This document shows positions 33,754 to 45,200 of a stretch of DNA of 64,000 bases, piece by piece (the first letter of the stretch is position 1; the number at the start of each line of letters is the position of its first letter). The position numbers and the translations under genes are program-made. The stretch is from Paraspadella gotoi (lineage: Eukaryota; Chaetognatha): NCBI GenBank assembly GCA_051294375.1, contig CM119271.1, positions 14,576,770 to 14,640,769 on the forward strand, written 5' to 3'. The notes under the pieces are model-generated. The model saw nothing but the letters and a program-made list of their open reading frames with translations. It had not been told where the DNA came from and ran no database searches.

Positions 33754-36252
33754 CATTTTGTATGACTCACATCCACAAACCAGTCATCTAGAGTCGCTAA
33801 AATCTACGACACCCATCAGCCATCACCTCTGCCTTATACCACTAACCATAAGGCCAACAACAACAATAATAATAATATAAGATGCCCCCCGTTAGATAAC
33901 CTTAAAGTAAGAGTAAGCCTTGCGATAATCTCGATTGTCCTCGTGCAAGATGCCGATGTTGATGTAGAGACGGCAGGTGAGGGCGTGGTACTTGCCGAAG
34001 GTCAGCTTCGATAACTCCATCGCCTCATTGTAAAGCTTCTGTTGCTTGGAGCTTCCGCGGGTGGAGAGGATGCCTGGGAAGAAGAAAAAAGATGAAGAGA
34101 AAAAGTGGAGGAAATAAAATGGCCGTTGCATTAAGGCTAAGGATTTGGTACTTCATGTGAATGAAGCCTTAATAACAATGCAGATCAAGTCAAATTCAAC
34201 ACACAACCATAAACTTCACCTTCGTCTTTTCTCACTCTATTGTCAACCCTTTTTTACATTGTAAATTTCGTTGTTATATTATATATAATAATATATAATC
34301 TTGAGGGGTATTGAAGGCGTGAAGAAATAGAGGAAAAATGATGGTATATTTCGCGAAGAGTAGAAATGAGAGAATGTATCGCTAGACAAAATATACTGAG
34401 GGGCAGGAGGAGGAAAGAAGAAGAGGTAGAGGAGAATTGGACGGCAGGCCAAATCCTCCTCTGATAATATATACTATATTTAAACATTTAAAAATAACTC
34501 GTTCTTAACTAAAAATGGTTGCGTCCTCAGTTCCCTAATTTCCAAATCTAAAACTAAATCTAAATCTAAATCTAAAACTAAATCTAAAACTAAACCCACC
34601 TTTGGTCATGAGCGCCTCCGCCTTTCTCGCGTCGTCCTTGAACCTCTCGAAGATCCGCAGCGCCTCGTCGATCCTACCGATCCCCTGCTGTCGAGCGTCC
34701 CGTCCACTCAACTCGTTGTCGCCGCCGCAGGCGTCCCACGAGTCCAGATTGAAGGCGAGATTCATGAGGGAGAGTCCGAGGCGATGACGGTGAAGGATGA
34801 CGGCGTCGAGAGTGTCGTCGACGTCTCCGTCCACCTCGTCATTGTCCATCGAGTCGAGAATGCGGCGACGAAGCTCGATGGCTTTATGGCCGAAGCGGAT
34901 GGCCTTTTGGATGTGCGGCAGCTGCTCGTCCGAGGCGAAGTCGTACATCTTCACGTATTCCGTGTAGCCTTTGGAGGCGAGATCGTAGAGGGAGGCGAGG
35001 CGAGTCGGTCTTGGGAAGATACAGGGATCGATTAACTTGCGATCGGTCCGTAAAAATTATGCAAAACTATGTAAAATTCGTTAAAAGATAAAAGAAAACC
35101 GCGTTTGAAAATATAGATACATACAGTAAAGCAAAAAATGAAAGAAATAAAGTTATGGCATTTATAGTATAAACAAAAGGCGAGACGATGGTTTAATCGG
35201 AGACTAAATCTTGTTCATCTAACCTGGCGTCCAAATCGTTGGTCTCAACCTCGATCGCGTGCATCGTCATCTCGATGCCCGGCATGTAACACCCCGCCGT
35301 CATCAACAGATTGGCGACGCGTTCGTAGCGCCGCATGATTTCGTCGCGTTGCAACGTCGGCGGCATCGCGTCGTGAACCCTTAGAAGGTCGTCAGAAAAG
35401 ATGGCGCCGTCGGAACACTCGTCTTCACACTGCTTTAGTTTTTGACGATATCTGGAAGTTAAAATTCTGATTAATGAGTAACTGAGACGGACGAACCGAC
35501 GGACAACAAAATACGGACCTCTCGCTCATAGCCTCGTGCCCCCCGCCGACTCCCAAAGACGGAGCAACCCCTCGTCGTCCTCGAGGTCGAAGGTTTCGAG
35601 AGTCGACCATTCGGAGAGATAATCGGCGAGAGAGTCGCAGTCGCCGATGGCCTGAAGGTAAAATGTCGATGTCAGAGTTAAAACGAAGGATCGGGGGAGA
35701 AACAACAAAAGGACATCGAAGAACGATTCTCACCATCAGATGATGAGGCAACTCCTCCGCCCGGCGTCTAGGGTCTTCGACCCCGGCAAAATACTTGGCC
35801 AGTTTCGTTCGCCACCAAAGGGAAAGTCGGTAAAACTCGGGGTTGGTCGAGGACGGTTTGGAATCTGAAATAGAAAAAAGAAATTTAATTATAATGAATT
35901 AATGATTATAAAATCTAATTTTATTATGAAAAAATAGACAAGAAAAGACGGTGTAAATTTTCAGATTTTCAGAGTGAATCCAAGCAGAAACAGATGCTAT
36001 TTATAAAGGACTAGTGACGAAGCCAGTTTCCTCTTCCGGAATCCTCCTCTTCCTCTTCTGAAACCTTCTTTTTCTCTTCCGGAAACTATTGTTCCTTTTA
36101 TGAACAACCCCCCTTATACTTCTAAAATCCCGTTCGAAATCATTCCAGAATCTTCTTCCTCTTCCGGAATCCTCTTCCTTAATCCTTTCCTGTTTCCGGG
36201 TTTCATTCATCCGTGATGATATTATGGCAACGGGGAGACATGTGTGATGCCC
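29289..36252. repeat. 7 kb direct duplication, copy 2
   Basis: Second copy of 21247-28213. Typical differences are one-base changes in runs, such as ggggggg for a longer G run near 29675, aatattatc for aatatttatc near 29955, and an extra ttccggaatcctc unit near 36165. At its right border a long-TIR transposon begins. Confidence 0.95.
30961..32216 (-). pseudogene. UBE2J2: UBE2J2, copy 2 (1-nt frameshift)
   Basis: Same exon structure as the copy at 22927-24181, including the catalytic [11 protein letters not shown] exon and tail anchor. In the second exon an extra T (gatgtttcgtc instead of gatgttcgtc, near 31940) turns [11 protein letters not shown] into [11 protein letters not shown] and breaks the frame before the active site. 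The change is in a homopolymer, so it may be a sequencing error rather than true inactivation. Confidence 0.85.
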
Positions 36253-39200
36253 GGGAGTAGGGCTCCCAAAAATATCCTACTTTAGAAAAGTTGTTGGTTC
36301 TCGCAAAGTTTCTTATTCCAATTTTAGTGAAAAAAACGAATATCACAATGAAAAATTTCTCAGGTTGTGATTTATGGACTTTCCACGCCACTTTATGTGG
36401 CGTACCACTTCCGTTCAAAAATAGCTGTTGTTTTTTGAAATAAAATGTTTCTAGACTAAAATTAGTTATTTTAAGCTTATTTCTGGTTAATTATACATAG
36501 TTCTAAATATTTAAATTTTTTATTAAATTATATGTATACATGTATATTACTAAAATTATTAAATACTTACATTAATATTTCAAAACTTAAAAAAAATGAA
36601 ATAATTGCATTTTTGAAAGATTTTCTAATACTATTCTTTTGAATTTAGTTAACAATAATTCTACTGTTATGTTTATATTCATATATGTTTTTTAATATTA
36701 TTTTATTAGTAAATTGATCTATAATAACCTCGAGGGTGGCGCCATTATCCTCGCTAATAACAATAATAAGAACAATTATAGCCAATATTTCAACTACTTT
36801 GAATAAAAATGAATGAAAAGTACAAAATTCAAAATAATCTTTAAAGAAGTAAAAATAAGTTAAAAATAAATATGATTTTACTAATTTTATGAATTGGGCA
36901 CAAGAAGAAGAGGGAGGGGAAAGAGAGATAGAGAGGGGGTAAAGTTTCCAGAAGTTTGTAGAAAAATTTGTAATTCACAAAGAACTTTGACGCTGATGAA
37001 GGCTCAAATTGTGAGCTGAAACATGTTCGTCTAATAATAAAATTGTTGCAAATAAATTATTCGTCTCCATTAAAAGCATTAAAACGCGAATTTTAAAGAC
37101 ATATCAAATGTGAAGGTTCAAAGGCCATGTGGAATCCACTTTGAGGTTGGGAATCTACATAAACCTACACCGATATCACTAACTTAACAAAATAACGAGG
37201 GAAGTCAGCGGTTATTGATTAAAAATAGATTTTATATTGTAATTTCTTTCGTTTTGTTGTAGTTGGTAAGTTTTAGATACAAAGTTTTTCTTGTTTAAAA
37301 ACAAATGTAAAAGTGAAGCAAAAAATATGGACATGTTTCCGCTCTGATGAGAGCCTTCTTTAGCGCGAATTTGCTTTGTGAAATTTTTTTTATTTTCATG
37401 AAGCAAATTCGCGCTCTTATCAGAGGCGAACCATGTCCGGTTGTCCGTATTTTTTTCACTTTTCTCTTCAGAGCTCAAACGTTGTACCCGCTCAAAAACC
37501 CGTTTTTACTGTGAGATATTTTGGTCTCACGCTCGCGAAGGAAAACATTCGAACGTTGCCCGTTCCGACTGTCTTAACATGGGTCTCCGGTAGAATTTGA
37601 CTAATAAAGTTTCACAGAAAATGAGAAACGTCTTTTCTATTCGGAACGGGCAACGTTCGAATGTTTGCCTTCGCGAGCGTGAGACCAAAATATCTCACAA
37701 CCATTGTTTTTAAACAATAAAAAATATATTTTCTCTCTATTTTGTTTTGAATTTTGAATTTTATGTATTAAAAACGGACATCTTTTAGCGCTGAAGAAGG
37801 CTTGGATTAAAGTCAAAACTTGTCCTTTTTATTTAATAACTAAAACTCATTGTTTATAATCATAGTCGTTAATTTTTTGAATAAAATTTTTTTAAGCATC
37901 AATGAATGAAAAAGCCGTTTTCTTAATCAAACCTTAATCATAATTCAAAAATAAAAAAAACATTTTCTCTTATTTTCAAAATATTGACTTTCAAAGAAAT
38001 TCACCACCCACATTTAAAAAACTGTTTAGAAGAAAAAAAATAATAAATTTTAAAAAAATATATTTTTTTTGGCATTGATTGACCCTTTGGGAATTCATGT
38101 CAGCTCATGGTTGAATAATCCCCATAATAGTTCTAATTGTATACAAAATTTTCTTAAAATTAGTTGACAATCTTGTCAAAAACCGATTATGTAAAAAAAA
38201 TGTGCAATTTTAATATATAGTCTTTTTAATTGTTATCGTTTTACATCATTTGTGAACCAAAACAAAAAAATTAAGTATTAGCGTTATAAGTAAATATAAT
38301 TTGATTAATTTACTAAGCATGCTGACCGAATAACTGCTTGGTTCTTTCAAAATCTGTGTCTTTTTTCAACCGGAAGTAGTTCGCGCCAAAAGTGGCGAGG
38401 AAAGTCCATAAAGAGCATTCGAAAAAAATTTTTAGGTTGATATTCGTTTTCTCCCAGCAAATTTGGAATGAGAAACTTTGCAAGAATCAACAACTTTCAA
38501 AAAATGTGTGATATTTCTGGGAGGTCTACCGGGGAGTGAGGCATCTCGCGACAGCTGGCGCTCAGGGCTTTAGACCTGCAGTGACCAATCCATGTCACTG
38601 GCGAGTTTATGCCGACACCATCACACTTTAACCAGTGTGACCGTGAGGGAATTTAACCCGGAACTCACGGTTAGTGAACGAGTATTTAGCTNNNNNNNNN
38701 NNNNNNNNNNNNNNNNGTCCAAGCCAATGGGACGAGCTCAGTTTCACCAAGCTATAAAGGAGCCAAATTTAGGATTGGCCACAATATAATAATAAATCTT
38801 GTAGCCAGACTACCCACCGTCGGTTTCTTCTCCCGCTTGAAGAAAAGCCCTCTTCACGGCCTCCAAAATGACGGGATGATGGAACCGAAGGAGCCGCGGC
38901 GACGACTGCGCGCTGTCGACCGATCCACGCCTACAACGCTGCTGCCGATGCTGCAGTGTCGGGGGCCATGTGGACGGTCGCGGCAGCAACGGAGCGGACG
39001 AGGGTTGAAGCAGCGGAGAGAGGGTGTCGACGACGGCGCCCCAGACTTGACGGGGAAGCGCGCGGGGGATTCGGGCCGACTCCTTTTCGCTACGCTCCTC
39101 TTCGCCCTTTTCCACGTGTTCCGAGGGCGGAAGCAGTCGGTCCTTGTCGCAGAGGAGCTCGCTGGATTACAGAGAATGGATACTTAAAAAAGTTGCATCA

Positions 39201-42200
39201 AGTTGAGTGATAAATTTATAAATTAATTATTGATTAACTACCTCAACTCGTTTTCGTACAATCCCTTCTTCGACATCGCTATGAGGCACATAGCAGCGAT
39301 GACTAGATCTAGATTAAAAAAAAAAAAATTATAAACGTTTGTTTATTATCAGAGGTCCCCCCAAAAATTTTTACCTTTAAAGTTTTCGCAATCGACCTTG
39401 CGGCATCTCACGTTGGTTTTGATGAAAGGAAACTTAAGCAGGATCTGTCGCAATCTCCCGTCCAGCGTCCCTTCCATCTTCTCCACGGCGCGAAACACGT
39501 TGGACCACGGGTCCAGATTGGCCAGTTCCAGTAGGCAGAGGAATAGCCAGAGCGGATTGCCGGCGTCGGCTTTGGCAGCCACCGTCTCCAACGGTCGCCC
39601 GCCGATCACTTTGCGACGGAGACGCGAGCGGAGAAAGGCGTGGACGTCGGGGGCGTCGAGAGGCGGGAGATCCATGAGGCGCGGCTTCGTCTCTCGAGTC
39701 TCCAGATCGCGGAGAAAGCGGCGGGATGCGGCGGCGCGGGAGAGGGTGAGGATCACGCGGACGTTTTGGCCTGAGGGGAGATAACAGATCGAGTAAGTTC
39801 GTTGATGTTATTTTGTCCTCGACTTGCCAGCCGTTCAATGATTACAACTAAATTTTTGCTAAAGGAAAACCTATTTCAATGACGTCAAAGGTCTCCAACA
39901 AGAATACTAGTAGCGGTAGTATTTCATACACTGCTACTCGTCCGAGAATTTATGGTTTCCAATGCGAACGGGGATTCTTATCATGGACTCCTCTTCCACC
40001 ACGGTAGTTGCTCTTTTGTTCCAGATGTCGTGTGTCCACATAGAAAGCGACAAAAAGATAAAAACGGAAAAAGCAGGATCCTCCTGCTCTTCCATCCTCT
40101 GCTCTTCCTCCTCTCAGTACTAGCTCAGCGAAAGCGAACGCCACGAAATCACTTCAGTCCACCAAGACCCACTGCAGAGGACTCCACGCCGCTCCCGACA
40201 GTTAGCAAAACGGAAGAAGTCTGTGCTCCAGACCAATCCCCTGCACGTTAGAATAACGTCTCAGATCCACGCCCTTGGCAAAAGCTTCGATTACAGCCAT
40301 AAGCGCGTGTCGAGCCAGGGGCGCCGCCTGTATGGTCCGCTCTCCAAAGATCGACTTGAGAATCGATGAAATAACGTTGTGAAGAGATAATGGACCATAA
40401 GGGAGGCGTGGAGAAGTAAAGAGGAAATCGTGCTGGGTCGCAATTCCTGACGAACACGAAGCCAAAAAACCAAAGCATGAGACTGTGGCAACGACTTGAG
40501 CCATGCAGTCTATCCAAACGAAAGACAGGACAAGACGACGGAAACTATCAAGTTCTTGGACAGTTGAGGAAGGCACCAAAACGAACTGGTCAGCAGCCAA
40601 CATCCATGTGACCAGGTCCACAACGTAAGCGAAGCCAAGCTCTGAAGGCCTCTGCAGAGGCCAGTGTGGCAAGGGAGGAAATCAGTACTTCCTCAAAACA
40701 TGAGCCGGAGAATAGGTAGAGGCGGTAAGTATCAAAAAACTCGCAGAACTGCGGCGTACACTCCAAGCCGGGAACATCCTGCCGGGTAAAGGGCGTTTTT
40801 GAAGACACCCTTCAGCAAACGGCAGACCAAAGGTGTTGTGACCCACTGGAGAACCATCCACATGAGGCAAAAGTAGCGGAGATAGCCGATTCTGTTGCAA
40901 ATTCACTGTGCTATAAGACAGACCCGTCGTCGCTGGATGGAGCTGGAGATTACTCGAGAACGTCCTTCCAAAGCGGGCCTGAGCCTCGAAGGCCCCTACG
41001 CTGAAGGAAGGAGTCAAAACATCGCCAGACCCTGTTTCGTAACGGGATCCTGTAGAAACCCCTCCAGCTGTCAGAGATGAGCGCTGAAAAAGCTGCAGTT
41101 TTTTGAGTCTTGGAGCCGACCTACTTGCGCGCCTCCTATAATCCTCCAGACGACAACTTGAGGGGCGAAATCCGAGAGCTTGCGGATAGAGCTATCCGTC
41201 GGCTTTGTCCAACACGCATTGACGAGACCACGGGAGACGAAGAACCTCCAACACCCGAAGAGTCAACAAACAACGGGAACCACTTCTGGGCTGCGCCAAC
41301 AGAGGCGTCACCAGAAAGAAATCCCCCCTGGGCCTCGCTCAACTTGAGGACCACCTTCGGGGATCCGGAATGGGAGAGGGAAACCGTAGCCTACAAAGTC
41401 CTCATGTCGAAAATCCAAACTGGACTGAGGGCATCCAGTCCGAGAGATCCTCCTCCATCTTCCAAGAGGAGTAGCGAGAACTTGACGGTTGAGAGCGCCG
41501 TCGCACAAACAGATCTATTCTGGGCAACCCAGACGCGTCGAAATCCGTCGAAAAAACTTGTGGGAGAGAGATGCCAATCCTGAACAGCTCTTCTCGCGTG
41601 ATGCTGCATCCGCGAATCAAATTCTCCTCCGATGAAATGTTGCGTCCCCACAATTGTGATCTGCAGAGACTGAGCCAGAAGTAGAAGAGAATCCCTGACA
41701 ACTTCTGAGATCCTGTGAGCGGCTGCAGGAAGCGGCCGGAGACAAACCAGAGACCACAAGCCTGTCGGTTCTTCACAATAGATTGCAGCCTGGTATCTGC
41801 TGGACGCGAGGAACGGCAGGCAAACTGCAGCAGGCCATGAACTCCTTCACAGTGTTATATGGAGTATGGGCATCCACAACTTCCCAAATCTCCCCCGGTG
41901 AAAGCCCGCGAAACAGGGGAAGCCCAACCCTCCTGGGAGCGATCTGTCGTCACTTCCGCCGTTGCAAGAATCCGCGAGAACTCGGCGATCGGAGGCAAAA
42001 AGGCAGTTCTGGATCCGAGCTTTGACATCCAAACGCAGCTCACTCTCGCCGCCTCCGAAAGAGGACTGTCTTCCCCAGATCTTCTCCGTGAGTAGACACG
42101 GATTGACGTCCGCGTTGAATCCTTGCCGCTCTGCAACGAATGAGCAGGACTGCCAAAGAGGGCTCGTCGACAAGACCCAGCAGCGCGAAGAACCTGAAGG

Positions 42201-45200
42201 GCTGATGAGGTGGGCTCTAAGCAAGGAGAGAGTGCAGGCCATTCTCGCGACAGTGACAAAATCTTCGTCCAAGGAGCGCAACATCGATGAAGCGCCTCCC
42301 GTCCCATTGGAGACCAAGAACTGAAAACTTGCGTCGGACACCAGGAACTTGCACTTCTGGTGGATGATGAGAACCGCATCCTTCGAGAGTCGAGAGCATG
42401 GGAAGGACACCCTGCGAAGTGAGAGTGTTCACCAGGACACTTCTTGCGAGGTCCCCCAGTTTCAGAATATCGTCTATTGAGAAAAGGCCACCTGATGCCC
42501 CTCTTGCGGAGGCCAGGCGACTAACGGGCGTGTCGTCTTATGGTGAACAGCCAAGGACCGGTGCCAAACGAAAGGAAGGACTTTGTACTGATAAACGCGC
42601 CTCTCCAACATGAAACCGACTCAAAAACTTGCGATGATCCACATGAAGAGAGGCAAGTGGAGTATAGAGCGGTCGCGAGATCGATAGACGAAGCCCAGTC
42701 CCCCGGAAGAAACCATCTTCCGCAACATCCTGACAACCTTCCATCCGGAAGTAAGGAGGGACAATGAGGACTTGTTGAGCTTCTTCAAAATTAGATCTGC
42801 CTCATCCCCCTCTTTTTTGGGAACCAGTAAAAAATCTTGGAAAATAATCCCGGAGAAGGTTCCACCTCTCCACGCACCCTTTTCGCAAAGCTGCCGCTAT
42901 CTCTGTCGTCGATGAAGGAGTACCCTGTCCCCAAAAAGAAGCGCGTCTCCGTGCCGAAAGGGAGAGCATCCTGGCTAGGATCCTGTTTCGCTCCTGCAAT
43001 GAGGGAAACCCTTCACGTTTGTTAGAATATGGAGAATTCCTGTCCGACCTAATCCGCCAAAAACATGGGACGAAGTGTTGCAAGCGCCCTCCCACCGGGA
43101 AGGCGGAAGACGGGCGCCCGAGAAGACAAAATCGAGTCCTGGGACAGATCCATGGTCTTTGATGTCCAAGTTGGCTGGACGATGGCGACGGCCGAGAGGG
43201 GCGTCATATGAAGTCATCTTGGATCCTTCGACGCCGCTCCATCCCCCTTTCCCGACGCTAAAGATTCGGGACTTGCGATAAGGCTTGTAGGAACCCCTGG
43301 ACTTAGCAGAACCTTCTTCCGCGGAGCTGCCATTATTTTTGGGCGAAAAGCTGAGCTTGAAAAGAGAGGAATGGATAGCCGCACGAAACCTCCGCTCGAG
43401 CGATTCCCAAAATAAAAATCCACAGAAAGGAGGGGAATCCGTCAGTGTAGCTTTTAAGTCCTTCGGAGAGACTGCCACTTACAAGGGACGTCGAATCAGC
43501 CAAAGCTGGAATTAAGAAAGAGCGCCGCCATTGAAGCTGCATCCGTTGAGGGCAGCACCAAAGTCTTCCAATCCAAAATCAGTTCGGATCTGCGCCAGAA
43601 GCTTGAGAGACGCAATATATGGAATTAGGCCTTCTGCAGTGTGAACGGACAGATGAGCATACGGCCCCCGCATCCTCACTAGAGCGATGAGTCTGCTTGA
43701 AAAGAGCAGTCCGATTTGCGCATCCTTTGGAAACGGCAATCAAATTGTGCGGACACAAGTTACTCCTTCAGTGGAGGTCCAAAAACAGCCAGGGAAGATC
43801 CATTCAAACCCACGAGCATAAATAGATCTGCAGGATTGACCGTGTGCTCCCACCTTGGCGAGCGTTCCGAAGAACACAGAACTGCAGCTCCTTTCATTGC
43901 TGACACACCCACTCGAAGGAACTGATGGCAGTCTTGCGTTTGGAATAAAAGTCTTTCAAATCCCACTGGAGCATCAGAAGTGAAGAAGAGTTCGCCTCCT
44001 CCAACAGATGAATCATCGTCCGGTGCCAATGGCTATTTGCAGAAGTAGATTGAGACGAACTAACTCCATATCCCGACTTAGGGAAAGAGCCGGGTTAGCA
44101 TGACAAGCTTTTGGCGCAGAAGCGCGGAACTTGATCATGGAAACGAATCAGCAGCAGCAGTAGAAGGTGATGCGGAGACAAAAGCTGAAATTCCAGGAAG
44201 CCATGAACCATCGTACATGAAAAGGAAAAGAAAAAATACCGATTAGAATAAGCGCAAACCAAAAAAGACAAAAACCCCGAAGCCGCCCTCCACCACCGGT
44301 GGTTGCCAGGGTGGACGGCGGGAGACCACGTGGTGGAGAGGAGCCATGAAGAATCCCGGTTCCATTTGGAACCATAAATTCTATCATGTCGCTCCTCTCC
44401 ACCACGTAGTTGCTCCCAGTAACAAGAGCGGCAGGGATAAAAAACAAGAAAACAAGACAAAGTCGAATTGGTGGAGCGAAAAATAATCGAAAAAATTTCA
44501 CTAATGTATGCCAAAAAGGCCAAAAATCACAAATAAAGAGAACATCAACTCACCGTTGCCACGAAGCCATATCCGATCGCATGAACGTTGAAACTCCTCC
44601 CACTGCTGCTGAAAGAAGGACCCTCCTGTATTATGCCAAGTTGATTCGTTTCACCGCTAAGAGCCGAGTCCTTTTGAAGGCGAATGCACCACGTCCTCTC
44701 CCCTACCACCATACGCCGATGAATAAGTCGGTGCACCCGGCCTCGAGCCCACCAGGGAAGTACCCAGCGGCGGGTCGCGGACCTCGGCGGCGCCTAGCGC
44801 ATGTTCACCCCGAGGGAGAACAGAGGCCGTTACGGGAGTGGAGGAGGCGGAGACAGGCCCCTAAAACGTCGGGCGGCTCCGGAGTCAGACCCATTTCCGG
44901 GCCCGCCTCGCTCGCTTTTGACCGCTTTTTACGCGGCTCGATTTCGGTTTGCGAGACTCGGACATCTTGACAATAAACCAAAACCGACTTCGAGATTCAC
45001 CCCAAACTGAATCGAAAACAATCTCGGAAGGGGAAAAAGAATTTCCGTTAGTATCAAATTATTTCCAAAAAAATAATTGCAAAAAATAATTCACAAAATT
45101 CAAAAATATTTCAAAAAACCTGTGAACGACAAGTCTGTGAACAAAAAAAGTGATTTCGTGGCGTTCGCTTTCGCTGAGCTAGTATCTGAGAGGAGGAAGA

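Larger units (their letters stand above)
36255..38529. mobile_element. 2.3 kb DNA transposon with ~170 bp terminal inverted repeats
   Basis: The left end (36255-36425: ctcccaaaaatatc, then ttctcgcaaagtttcttatt, then ggactttccacgccact) is matched in reverse by the right end (38350-38529: ggaaagtccat, then gagaaactttgcaagaatca, then gatatttctgggagg). Both termini start GTAG on their own strand. Flanks read cccggga on the left and cggggag on the right. The empty version in copy 1 reads cccggggagtga, so a short duplicated target such as CGGG(G)A is likely. The interior is AT-rich with no transposase that I can recognise. It is a non-autonomous element, with MULE-type one possibility because of the long TIRs. 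It sits in intron 5 of the STAND gene. Confidence 0.75.

Noticed and set aside
41110-41583. Plus-strand 157-codon ORF in the DIRS-like region
   Set aside because: The retroelement's recognisable RT motifs are on the minus strand, and this ORF shows no motif. It could not be excluded as a relic but is not supported.
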